Assembly (NCBI RefSeq): GCF_910596095.1
Contig: NC_056542.1
Coordinates: 34,144,957-34,208,956, forward strand
DNA: 64,000 bases
Reading direction: 5' to 3'
From: Thunnus maccoyii
Lineage: Eukaryota > Chordata > Actinopteri > Scombriformes > Scombridae
Made by a program: the position numbers and the translations under genes. Positions 22,517-34,404 of the stretch are shown piece by piece. Numbering within the stretch: the first letter of the stretch is position 1; each line of letters opens with the position of its first letter. The notes beneath the pieces are model-generated. The model ran no database searches and was not told the DNA's origin. It was given only the letters and a program-made list of their open reading frames with translations.

Positions 22517-23275
22517 TAGTGGGGTTTTTTTTCATGAATATTTGTTTCATACAAATATTTTTAAAAAATATTTGCTTTTGGGAAGAAAAAAAACCCATGT
22601 CAAATACTAGCACGCAGGTCAGTTTCATCGCTATCTCAGTCTCTGTCCTCTGCTCCACTGTTAAGTCTATCAGCAGGTCTCAACGAGGGGAGTCACATCC
22701 ACCTACTACATGACACACATTTTCTAATTTGGACATCATTCCCGGAGTTGGGGGTGTTCCCCAGAGATAAAGCTGAGCTACTAACACATGCAAAGTGCTC
22801 CCAAGGGACTCTCCATAACCTGTTGTTCCTCTTCTCTGTTCCACAATGTTAGGTTGTAAAAAATAGGCAATAATTGAAAAGTGCAAAGCAATAATCGCCT
22901 TTGAAGTTTTTCCCTACACAGTACACGGTGTGTTGTCTCTGTGTTATAGGTGTATAAATAGGTAGAGGTCTGTCTGCAATGAGGTGATGAGTTGGTGGTT
23001 TTAGCTCAGTAGTCAGTGCAGTTGTCTATGATCTGGGAGACTCCAGCTCAAGACCTGGTGTGAGGACCTCCTTCATAAGGTAGTTTATTCATGAACACTT
23101 ATTGTAACACTTTAATTTTCTAAAATTAAAAGCGTAATAAAAACAAAAACAGGATTTTAAGCCTCTTTCCACTTTTATTCGAATACAAATACAAATAATT
23201 TTGCTGCCTCAACAAATACAGATACAGATATAAATACAAATATGGGGCTCTCTGCACATCCCTTGTAACTGCCAT
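22517..23275 (+). mobile_element. Composite element copy B with tRNA-like segment
   Basis: Inverted relative to copy A at 17.85-18.6 kb. The plus strand contains TTAGCTCAGTAGTCAGTG (23001-23018, box A-like), then TATGATCTGGGAGACTCCAG and CTCAAGACC (box B-like region, 23047-23055). The left end appears truncated relative to copy A. The right end is GGGGCTCTCTGCACATCCCT. No coding capacity recognised. Confidence 0.7.
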
Positions 23276-24040
23276 GTCATTAAGCATTACTTTCTGACAG
23301 TTGTCCTGTCTCAGCATACTTACTCAATAAAATGTCATGTTTGAGTTAATAACACTATGGAACGTGGTACAAATCTGTCTATATTACATGGGAAAGGCTT
23401 TGTAATACCATGGGATTAAACATTGCTTTCTTTTACAGTACAGTTTCCATTCACTTACTCTGTAAATTGTAATATCTTAGTAATGCTGCAGAACAAACAT
23501 GGTACAAGTCTGTGTTGATTGCATTGAAAAGGAAATAATCTATCACAAATTATATGGTAAGAGCCTAGTAATACCATAGAAACAAACAAGGCTTAATTTT
23601 ACAGTACAGTTTCAGCTTCCTTACTGAATAAATTGTCATGTTTTACTTAGTAATGTTGTGCAACACATATCATACAAGTAAAAGGAAGGGTTACCAAGAT
23701 TTCTATGGTCAATATTTCACTGTCCATGCCTCCAAAACCTGACCTCAATCCAACGGCTCATGTATTTCACCACACTGAAGGCAAAAGAACCTCCAGAACA
23801 AGCCAGGTGAGAGTGACAGCAGTACAGGCTTGTATATGTGTCCACACTCCTCCTCCTCCTCCTTGTAATCAGAATATTTATACTTAATACTCATCATTTA
23901 TTTCTCCTTTTTATCTTCTGCCAAGCAGTTCAAAATTTTGGATCTCATGTCTCAGGGGGTGACATCTTTAAAAACAGTGAGGTAAAAGGTTGGTGCTAGA
24001 CTGGAGCAGCCGGAGGGACGATTTGCGAAATGCTTACGAG
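23276..24040. other. Intergenic region, no gene seen
   Basis: Contains several loosely similar sentences built on ACAGTACAGTTTC and CATGGTACAAGTCTG, suggesting an old low-copy duplication. No coding feature. Confidence 0.4.
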
Positions 24041-24049
24041 ATTTTGTAT

Positions 24050-24098
24050 GCTAACCTTAACCTTAACCTAACCATAACCCTTACCCTGACCCTAACTG
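24050..24098 (+). repeat. Degenerate telomere-like (CCTTAA/CCCTAA)n
   Basis: CTAACCTTAACCTTAACCTA then ACCATAACCCTTACCCTGAC. A short interstitial, imperfect vertebrate-telomere-like tract. Confidence 0.7.
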
Positions 24099-24099
24099 C

Positions 24100-26790
24100 A
24101 CTCGCTAGCAATCTAGCACGGACCAAGGTGAAGTGTCATAACCTTGTATCTATTTGCATGCATGTGAATCCAGAAGGCTACAACTTTAGGTCACCTCCAA
24201 AGAACATGAAGTCCCATTCTTATGACTGTCTCTGAGTTTGATGCAGCTTAACAAACTGCTGTAAAACAACAGGTTAAGTTTGTTTTCTCTGTTAAAATTG
24301 TTCTGTCTGCTTATCCGCTTGTGAAGATTATTTAATCTGTTACCACATTTACTGTATGTATAAACAGGTCATCATGTGTCATGCTGGCAAAGACAAAAAA
24401 AGCCATTATTTAACAAAGAGGTTCTTGCACTACACAAATGAAAATGACATCTAAGACAATGAATCCATTGCCTGAAAATGTCTGTGGTCAGCCTATTAGG
24501 ATGACAGGGTAAACAGCCTCAGGTGCTGCTTGTCATCGAGTTTCATCCACATTGAAAATCCCCGTCTCTGAACCTGTCAGTCTGGTTGAGCAACAATAAA
24601 TAAGAAGATAAGACAGCAGAGGGGAACCGTGACAAAAATAAATATTAGATGGCACCACAGCTTCCCTTAAACACTTTCAGTGTGTCAATATCCTCGTTCT
24701 TTTAGTGGGTGTCTATTTCTGGGAAAGAGACAGTAGGATTATGGGAATCCGACAGCACACTCAGTCTCCATTTGTTGCACAAAAAAGGGCCCCAAAACCA
24801 TTACTGAAAGACTGCAGGGAGAATACAACCCTTAGAACTCAGTAGAAACTTGAAATTCTCTCACACCTTTGAGGAATTGTAAACTCCAGCCAAGCTGTAA
24901 TGAGATATCACAGCTGCGATTCACAGTCTTGTAATCTTTTGTTAGTGATACTCAAGGATATAATCACGTTCAACAATAAACAGCCTGACAGGGTTTCCAT
25001 TGTTTCACTGGACATGTGTATGTATATGTGAGATGTCACCAGTTGGACTCGAAACATCCTAAAATGCATTCTGAATTTTCATGTTTTGGTTTTTTTTTTT
25101 TTGATCTTGTCTTGTTAATTCATATGCTCATATTTATATTCATGCATTAAACATGAATGAGTCCCATAATTCTAGTCCACATGTGCACATTGGCGTTGTC
25201 CTCTTAATGTTAAAAACAGAATTACTTTGTAATAACTTTGGGATTGTTTTGACTAATTTTTCTACATCATTCCTATTAGTTTTCAATTGTTTTGATATCA
25301 CTGGTATCTTTTTATAAAGAGTTTATAAGTTGTAAATACAGGCTTATAAAAGGTTATTAAATAATTTACTAATGATTTATAAATCCTTAATAATTCATTA
25401 ATAAGATCCACTTTTGGCTCATCAGATTGTGAAAAATCTCTTGTGCAGCAGACAATTGCTTTGTGTGTTTGGGAAATTCGTGACTCATGTTTGACTGTTG
25501 ATTGACAGTTAAAGTGAAAATGTTAAGAGAACAGTACAGCAGAGCTGAAATGTTTATGGCAATGAGTTTCCAAGTTGGGAATTGTTCACTGGTTGGATAA
25601 AAACTCTATGCTATTATGTTATTAAGACATTGGTAAAGGGTTCATAAGTTTAATTTTCTGACAAACAATCATTTTACGCAGCAACTAAGTCATTATTAAG
25701 GGGTCAAAGGAATTGTTTAGGCTTCATCATAAGACAACAGCAAAAGCTATAAATGACAATATTTCATAAAAGGTTCTTACAATACTCTATCTAGTCTGTA
25801 AATGTTAGAATGTCTAAAAAATATTTATTACATGGCTTTGTTGAATAATCGATTCTGATTGGTCAATTACACCATTCTACAGTCTGTTATTTCTGAATAG
25901 CAGAATGCTGCTATGAATAACTGACCATTGCTATGGACGCAGTTCTGATCATAGACTCTGGAGGACCACATCGAATTATATCAACCTGCAGAAAGAAGTC
26001 CAGTAAAATTACCAACTGCAGCTCAATCACAACACCTTGCGGCAAAAAACGTTACTACTATTCGAGAGAGGGAAAAGTGGAGCAAGATCCTGTCCTCCAA
26101 TCCAGGCAACGGCAGCAGATCTGGTGAGCGCCTCTCCTAGTTGGTATCGCTACATACTAACTTAAGTGATAAGCAGCAGTGATAATAGTAATATTGTTAC
26201 CAGTTGTAACACTAGTAACAATTGTGTTTCCAGGTGTGTCAACTGCAAAGCCCCAGTAAGAAGGAAACATAGAGATGAATGAGGACAGAAACATCAACAT
26301 CAATATTCCCAAAGAAGTCCTATTCACCTTGTCTCACTTCAACATCACTACAACAGAAATGTTTAGTGTAACGCAAATTATAATGCTAAATAGGCTAATC
26401 TTAAGAAGGCTACAGAATTTTCATAGATATTTATGTTGCTATGCACACAGTTCCAACCATAGAATCAAACAGACATTTTTTAGCAGAAGCAATAAAATCA
26501 TTGTTAAATCTACAAAATCATTTTTAAATCAATATTTTGTGTCACATTATTGATTTCTTCAATAAATAGCTGTGTAATAAAGCAAGATAATGTACAGCAA
26601 GTGGGTCATTATTGTGACATGAACCCCGACAGGGGTGTACATTATCCCTTACTCAGTGATTGAGTTGTGTTCTGGATGCTTTGCAGCACTTTTCCAGAAG
26701 GTCAGTGGTCAAATTCTTATTAATGACTTGTAACTGGAAAGCTTCACTAGATATAAACTACAAACCGCCCTAAAGACAGGATGTCCCCCA
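24100..26790. other. Intergenic region with probable old repeats, no gene
   Basis: No coding exon found. The segment around 25830-26130 and 26535-26700 (GAATAATCGATTCTGATTGG; GTGATTGAGTTGTGTTCTGG) resembles a dispersed fish DNA-transposon relic. The rest is unremarkable AT-rich sequence. Confidence 0.4.
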
Positions 26791-26798
26791 AAACTTAA

Positions 26799-28309
26799 AG
26801 GGGACATACTCTACACATAATCAGGTCTATATTTATATTCAGGGGCTCTTCTGGAATATCTTTGCATAATTTACAGTCTAAAAAAACTCCTTATTTATCT
26901 TATGCTGCGTTCACATGGATTCAGGCAGATGGTAACTGTAGATGGCACTGCCATCAAAAGTTAAAAAATTTGAATTTTTTGCAAACCCAAAAATACGCAC
27001 TTTCATATTCTCATAATAATAAAGCTGTAGTAGCAGACTAGTATAAACTAATAAGTAGATTTTAAAACTGTCATCTTGGTCTCATCTTGTAATTTGCACC
27101 TCTTTTTTTTTTTTTTTCAATTTTCAGGCATTGGCAGCGGGGCTCTCTGTGATGACATCACAAACTGGTTGTTATTGTCCCAGGGCTATCATACAAAATG
27201 TTGGTCTCCCAAGCCCCCAGAACAGCGCCGATCTGTGAAGCCAATTTGACATAGCGGCCAACCCCTACGAAATGTCTCGTCTCACTATTGAATTCGATCT
27301 TTTCAGTCCAATCACATTTCGAAAGTCTAGAAGAGCTGCATGATTGAACTGTTTTATCCCTGGGCTGTGAAGCCAATTTGACATAGCGGCCAAACCGAGT
27401 AATTACAACGTCACGTGATGCTATTGGGCCCAAAAAGACTTTTTCCCATAGACTTACATTGTGAAAGAGACGTCTGTAAATCAGCATATACATTTTTTTG
27501 AGCATCAATAACCCTGCGAAATGACAGGGAATTAGAATCAGAATCAGAATTTGACCCGTTCGGTCCAATCACATTTCGACAGTCTAGAAGAGCCGTATGA
27601 TTGAATTGTTTTATCCACATTCAAGTTAGCTGGAGGGCTAAACTGGAAGTAGCTGGCTCGGCCAGTGAAAGTCACTAGTGCACTTGCTCTAGTGACCAGT
27701 GATCCCGGAAGAGCCGGGTAATTTTATACCTGCAAGTCGAACTGTTTTGGCTTTATGGGCCACTGAGCAACTTTCATAAGAATGAACGGGGCCCCGCCTC
27801 TGACGCTGTATCCAGTTCCTGTTATACATCCATGACTTGACTCTCTGGAGGCTCTGTCAACAAACCATGAAACAACTTCTCAAAAACATCCAAACATGTT
27901 TGAGCTGAAATCTGATCCTAAATATGAGAGTGGATGACGTAAACAACACAAACCTTAGCAACAACCTTAGCAACAAAGGCTACAGAATGGACGGCTGTTT
28001 ATGGGCATGTGCAACTAGCAAACGTCAGCTCATCAGCAAGGTAGAAAAAAACATTGGAAACAAAGCATTCAGAGCAGGTCAAAGCCATGGCTTTTGAGTT
28101 GCAGGGAGCATTTTTACATACATTAACTTCAAGTTTTGGAACTTTGACCATATTTAATATGAAACTGTCCAAGCAAGGTTCAGCTATCTGTGTTCAACAG
28201 GCCTGAACCCATAACTCATTTTGAGAAATATTTACATTGGAAGACCTTGAAATATGCAGTACTCCTCAACACCTGGAAACAGACTTTGATGTGTAAAATT
28301 GGTTCCCCT
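26799..28309. mobile_element. TTAA-flanked Kolobok/piggyBac-like non-autonomous element
   Basis: TTAA at 26795-26798 is followed by AGGGGACATACTCTACACAT. The right end, on the opposite strand, reads AGGGGAACCAATTTTACACA and is followed by TTAA (28310-28313). TTAA duplication with AGGGG ends fits Kolobok; piggyBac is the alternative. The interior includes a separate dispersed repeat at 27.14-27.86 kb and no transposase. Confidence 0.6.
27140..27860. repeat. Dispersed repeat nested in the TTAA element, partly duplicated
   Basis: GTGAAGCCAATTTGACATAG occurs at about 27236 and again at 27367. CAATCACATTTCGA followed by AGTCTAGAAGAG occurs at about 27309 and 27567, an internal duplication. The part 27620-27850 is homologous to 56160-56455 in the opposite orientation. 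Confidence 0.75.
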
Positions 28310-28867
28310 TTAACAAGGAAAGTTCCTGCAGTTTAGGGAATCCGTACTTAGTTTTTCAAAGCAGACACTTGAGGATCATTTGATAACATCTGAGAAGGAA
28401 TAAAGAACCCACAGACTTGTCTAATGGTCCTATTGTAAAGTACTCAAGAAATGTGAACATTGTAACTACTAAAACTGGAGAGGGATCACACACCCAAATA
28501 AAGTCTTCTATGGAATCCTGCTGAATAGGATTGACAATTCACTGCACCTGAAATGGTTGGGATAAATTTCATAATACAAAAACCCACAATATTCTCAGTT
28601 TACAGCAGGTATACATGTACTTAGCACACAGCTGCTTTACACAAAAGACAAGCAAACAGAACATTAGTGACCACAATATTAACCACTTCCAAATATCAAT
28701 TGCGATTGACATGCCAACAAAAACAAAAACCATAAAAACTGTAACACATCTGCTGCCACAACCAATCGTGTCATATTTAATTTTTTAAAGAATACTTTGT
28801 TCAGGTATTTGTTCAGGTATTATGCATTTATAAAAAATGAATATATATGCTTTTAAATATTTGTTTG

Positions 28868-29012
28868 ATGGTGGGAAGTGCAGAAAGACAGGACACAGGG
28901 GTAGAGAGGGTTATGACATGCAACAAAGGTCTGTGGCTGGAATCAAACCGTGGATGTTGCAGTTATGTGGCATGCTTCTTAACTAGTAGGCTACCGGTAG
29001 GACCCATTGCTA
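28868..29012 (-). mobile_element. tRNA-derived SINE
   Basis: The minus strand has box A-like TAGCCTACTAGTTAAG, box B-like GGTTTGATTCC, then CCTTTGTTGCATGTCATAAC and a CTCTCTACCCCTGTGTCCTG end. Same family as the SINE after gprc6a. Confidence 0.65.
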
Positions 29013-31140
29013 CCAACCAGGTGATGAACCAAGTAAGACACACTTGACCTCATACTTATCCAGAAAATCTAGATTGTAGATTTTGCAGATGATATTATCC
29101 TGTATATGTACGTATGTTTCATCACACATCTACATATGCAAGGACAGAGACTGAGAATTATTATGCTGAGACTGAACATCCAAGAACACTATTTGCATTG
29201 ACTTTATATGACATCAACATCATGACAACAGTAACAACAAAAGACAGACATATTGAACAAGCTGGCAATGACAAGAGTAACATTTCATAAATAAAATCCA
29301 CCGAGAAATCAAATGTCCTCCCAGCCCACTACTGATGTTCTAAAATTCAACACAGCTTTCTCAGTTGAGCTGAACTTTACCTCCACAAATGTGTTTTTCT
29401 TCCTGTTCCTACAGTTGGATGTTTGAGCTTCACTGTGCAAAATGTTTGACACTAGAGGGCTGTTTTCACATTCATCTCCTGAAGGGGAAAAGTTTCTCTG
29501 TGCTCACTGAAAATCCTATGAGCATGATTTGTGACATCACAACTACTTTGTAAGCCAATCCTGGTCCAGTCACACAAGTAAGTTACACACGTGTGATGTG
29601 GAAACTTGAAGCCTCCAGTGCACATACACTGAGAATGAACTTTTCAGTGAAGTAGGAGACATCTTGTGTCCAGCAGTTACACTTTTGAGATAAAATATAT
29701 TTACATATATATAGATTCTACAACAAGATAACATGATAATTTCACTTTTTTTGTGGAAAAACCACATCAGACACATATTATTCTAAGTATATGTATATGT
29801 ATATAAGTATTTTATGTCTCAAGGGTATCTTTTTTTTTTCTTTTTGTTCTGCATGTTGTTTAATATGTGATCAATTTCCCTCCCAAGACAAAACACAAGG
29901 CTGTCTATACTTTCTTAGACTGTGGTTGGAACTGGACCAGTTACTTTTAGCCAAACACAGAAACTATTTTTCCATCCAAGTTTTACTACAGAATCCCGAG
30001 GAGACTGAATAGACAGCAGCAGCACTGCAGAGAACATGGTTTAGTCCCAGCTGACGTGTCAGTGCATCTAGTGTGACAGGATGTTTTTTCAGTGAGTTGG
30101 TTTATGCTTTATGACTGAATGATTTTCAATAACAGCAGATTGGGACTCTCCCTCATGTTAGCATGGACAGTGAAGAAGCTTGTTCCTGAACTGCAGTCAT
30201 ATGCTGCATGTTTTTACTTGTGGTGACTTCAGTCTGATGTATGGAAATGTTTCTTCTAAAAATGAATGCTGTCCTGTTAGAAAATTATTCATATTTCATT
30301 TCATTCTTCCCTTGAGAGATTTAAAGTAAAACATGTTTTGTTTTGTTTTGTTTGCATGCCATAAAAGTGTGGTTGGCCATATTCATAATCAACTAGCAAT
30401 TAATTGGATCACCATATTAGTTATAAGAAATAGGTTAGATGTAGATCTTTATTAGTGATTGAATGTCATTGCTCCATCTACCTTTAGCTCAAAGTGTCTC
30501 AAACCTTCACTGTATCTGCATCATAATTTGAAAGCAGAACCACAGTAAGGTTAAGTGTGTCATATAAAGTTAGCCTGCAGTGTCATTCAAGTTCAGCAAC
30601 GCCAGTTCCCTTCTTCAATTTATCAGTGATGTGAACTGAAACATGATGACCATGTAATTTATTGTTTGAAACATCACTAATATGATCAATTCATCAATGA
30701 AGGGATGTTTTCATGGACAACCTGAAGATACACACTTGATCATCAAACTGTTAGCAAGACATTCAGAACTCCATATATACAGATTACTTTCTATGTAAAA
30801 AGCAAGCATGTAAAACCAGCGCTTACACAGCTGTATTGGGTCAGGACCAGAGTGGCTGGAATGTTTATGTCTGTCATTATTTCTAATGTGTGATCTGGTG
30901 GATCTTGTGAATATCTTTGTTACATTAACATATTAAGTTGTATACATCTTAAATTATTTATGCACTTCTGACTAATTAATGGTGAAACCAGTTGTACTAA
31001 ATATTATAATATTATCAACACTGGGGTGGGCTTTGTTTTTTTAAGTGAAATATAAGATTCAGCTCCCCTTCCCACTCGAATAATTTTTGTACAGTCCCTA
31101 ACTCTCTCTGTATGTCTGTTTGTATCCCCCTCCTTTCTAA
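29013..31140. other. Intergenic region, no gene seen
   Basis: No exon recognised on either strand. Contains a (TTTTG)n-like run near 30330-30352. Not otherwise classified. Confidence 0.45.
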
Positions 31141-31152
31141 GAGTAATACAGA

Positions 31153-31350
31153 TGGGTGACAAATTAAAGACCAGTTCAGGCCTGAACAACTTTGTATTGA
31201 CTTGCAATGACTCTTCCCTCTAAGGGGACAGTGGACCCAAACCATGCCAGCAAAATGCCCCCCACAGCATAACAGAGCCACCAGATCCCCACACTGTAGG
31301 GGTCAAGCATTCAGACATGTACTGGTTTTTCCTTAAATTTGTCAACTATC
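31153..31350 (-). mobile_element. Short Tc1 deletion derivative (MITE-like)
   Basis: Ends GTGACAAATTAAAG and AATTTGTCAAC, with an interior matching the 20535-20690 part of the Tc1 remnant (for example CCAAACCATGCCAGCAAAAT). About 200 bp of what is nearly 570 bp in the larger copy. Confidence 0.75.
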
Positions 31351-34300
31351 TGTACATACAATACACAACAGCTCCCCCCTGAGATAAAGAAGATACTCAA
31401 CACTGAAAATTTGTTTGATATTACCAAACATGCAATTCCCATGAGACATTTGTTTTTATTGATCTATTTATTTTATTTTGCACACTTACAGGGTCGGCAT
31501 TCCTTTTTGTCCACTGCAAATTCCCACCTGATAAATGTGTGTGTCGTATCATATTGATTAACAATTAGTACATGGGAGGTAGACATTAGAACTGAACCAG
31601 ACCAAGAAGAGTGGGAAAATACAATGCTAAAGTAAAACCAACAAACAAACACAAAAAATCTTTTCGTAACAGGTTAAGAGTCAATATCATATATACTCCA
31701 TACACTACAACCAACACTACATTTCTCAATGAGAACTACTCCAGTGTCTCTCCTCCATCTGCATAAAAAGTCAGATTTTTATTTTCTGTGTTGTGCCTGT
31801 TTATTAAAATAAGAATATAAGAGAATAACTTTGTGTCATCTTCCACATGGAACTTAAAATGCAACCTGGATAGTTTTTTCTGGGACTTTCCTCTGAAGGC
31901 TCCAACTTAACCCCTGAACAGTACACTTCAGTGTACTTCTTCAGTGGATTAAAGACAGGTCCTCAAGTGTATTGCAGTGGTACAGAGATTTTCATGCAAC
32001 GTTAAAAGGAAATTTGTCTTGTGATACCTGGCAACTTCTTAGCTCATAAACCAAGAGAAATTCTGGATCTACTACTAATGGGTAGACTAATCTTCCATTG
32101 GCATCTGCCCTGACTAAGCTAAGTCAAATGAAATCCATTGATGGCTGGTACTATTTTACATTTTTATTTTTATTATCAAGAAATCTAAGTGACTGAAACC
32201 AACATAAAAAATGTATTCTATTGTACTAGACAGACTTAGACTAGAGTATGATAAATTCACTGTTGATTTAGGTGTTTTCATGGGATTTGCTGGGAATAGT
32301 AACATCAAATAAAGCCAGCCTCAATTAGATTAATCTAATAACATTACACAAAATAACAAATAAACATGGGTCAGTACCATACTACAGGTGAGGTTCATTT
32401 AGGTGCTGTGTCAAAGAGAGACTCCTTTAGAAGTCTCATTCATTTGCCTGCATATCAATAAACATTACTTAACACTGTGCATTTATTAGGAAGTGAGGCA
32501 ACAGCAAAGCATCAGAACAGCAGAGAAACAAGTGTGTAAGGTCTGTATCCAACAGATCAATTTATTAGTTTTTGTTACACAATATCACATGTGCATTCCC
32601 AACGCAGAGGGGCCAGGCAGCACTACAGGCAGCCTAACCCAGCTTCACTGCCAGTCTTGTGTGGTCCAGTCAGTGTAAGTAACCACAGACTGTGGCTGCA
32701 TACAGTCATTCCCTCCTGTACACGGGCTGCTGGAGTTCTAACAGAGGATTTCTACTGAGAGCCACAAGAACACAGCAAATTAATTCCCAAACAGGAGAAA
32801 ACAATTACACTACCAAAACCTAAAAAATGATATACAATCATACAAACCAGAGATTTTAGAAAACTATACACGATTGAATGTGCTTGATGTAATTTCGGCA
32901 TTATAACTATTTTCCATTTCATGTAAATATAGACTGACTTCATGTTTGGTTTTCCACCAATTAAAGTTGCTGTAGTCAAATATGCACATATCGAAAAACT
33001 GTCTTTTCATGGTTCAGAGATAGAGCCTCAAGAAGGAAAATAAACACTGTTTCCATCGTAAGACCTCAAACACAAAATCAGATCATGAAAAAATCAAAGT
33101 GTAAAGGTTCCGCTGACACAAACCTCCTCAAAATCAAACAGAAATGATTGAAGATGCATAAAGTAGAAGCAGTGATGGACTGTAAGTACTGCAACAGCAT
33201 ATCACACCTTCCCACAGCCACTTAAATACTTTCTTTACACTTTCTTACATGTATATATAATATACAAACCCCTCCAATTCAGTCAACTAATCCCATCACA
33301 TCAAGGGAAACGATTGCAGACAGAAAAAAATAATTTAAGATACATCATGCTGCTAGTTCAGGGTGACAAGGTAGGAAATAAAGCAAACATCTCATTAACT
33401 AGTGAGATTGTTGCACACACTGCATCATGTCGCATTGCCCTGACACTGCTTTCTGAAATAAAGAACATTCAAAATAAGCAGCAAAAACACTAGTGAACAG
33501 CCAACACAGTTGCAGATTTCAAACTAACTTGTGCCAGTTGTCCGGTTATATAATTCAGGAAGCAGTTGCTTTCAGTCTGAGCTGAAGGCTGGAGAAGAGA
33601 AAGAGCTCCTCAACAGATCTCAGAAGACAAATAAATAAAAGACCACCAAGTCTCTAGGTGATCATCAAGTCCATTTAAATCAACAGGAGAGGAGAAAGAG
33701 CCCAGAGAACATGTGCAGCTGCTTCAGAGTTTTAATATGACAAAACCAGGACGTACAGTAGTACTGTATTTACATCCACTACCTGCTTACAGGCTTCTGG
33801 CAGGTCAGCCACAGAACCCTAAATCTGAACACCAGGGATTTTACTCAAGAGTGGATTTTAGCCATAATAAAAGAAAATGCTCTATCCGTTCATTCAGAGC
33901 TTTTCTGTCCTTCCTTTCTTTTTCTCTGAAGACTGAAGAGGTAGTTTCACATTCATAAAGGGATATGGATGCTGATTTGGAGACACTAGTTTCTAATTGT
34001 AACATCATTTAGAATGATAAAAATAATATGACAGGAAGTCAAAGGATAATCATACTGTAGCAGAATTCTTTCTTTAACATGAGTAGGCTTTCCATGGCAT
34101 AGACATCTCATCAGTGGGAGGGGAACCTGCAGAGGCGAGCCCTTCACGCAGGTCCCCACAGTCTCAAATGGCATCAATGAGCCACATGTGCTGTCACTTG
34201 TCACCTCATTATTCACAAATCTCTCTGTCTCTCCAGAGTTGGTGGTGAAGGCATAGTAGAAGTGAAGGTCTGGGGGGGAGCTGGTGGAGCTGGCCCAGGA

Positions 34301-34404
34301 GAGACAAGATGAGTACCCAAGAGAGTTTGCAGGCCAGCAGGCCGCTGTCTCCAGCGGGGGTTTAGAAACCTGGAAGAAGGAGGGGTTGTGGAGGTGACCT
34401 GGGG
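31351..34404. other. Downstream of kpna5: probable long 3' UTR plus intergenic DNA
   Basis: No other coding exon recognised. A minus-strand AATAAA is present at 32561-32566; if used, the kpna5 3' UTR would be about 1.8 kb. No repeat family was identified with confidence. Confidence 0.35.

Noticed and set aside
23044..23110. tRNA gene
   Set aside because: Box A/B-like words are inside a dispersed element; no complete cloverleaf could be drawn by eye.
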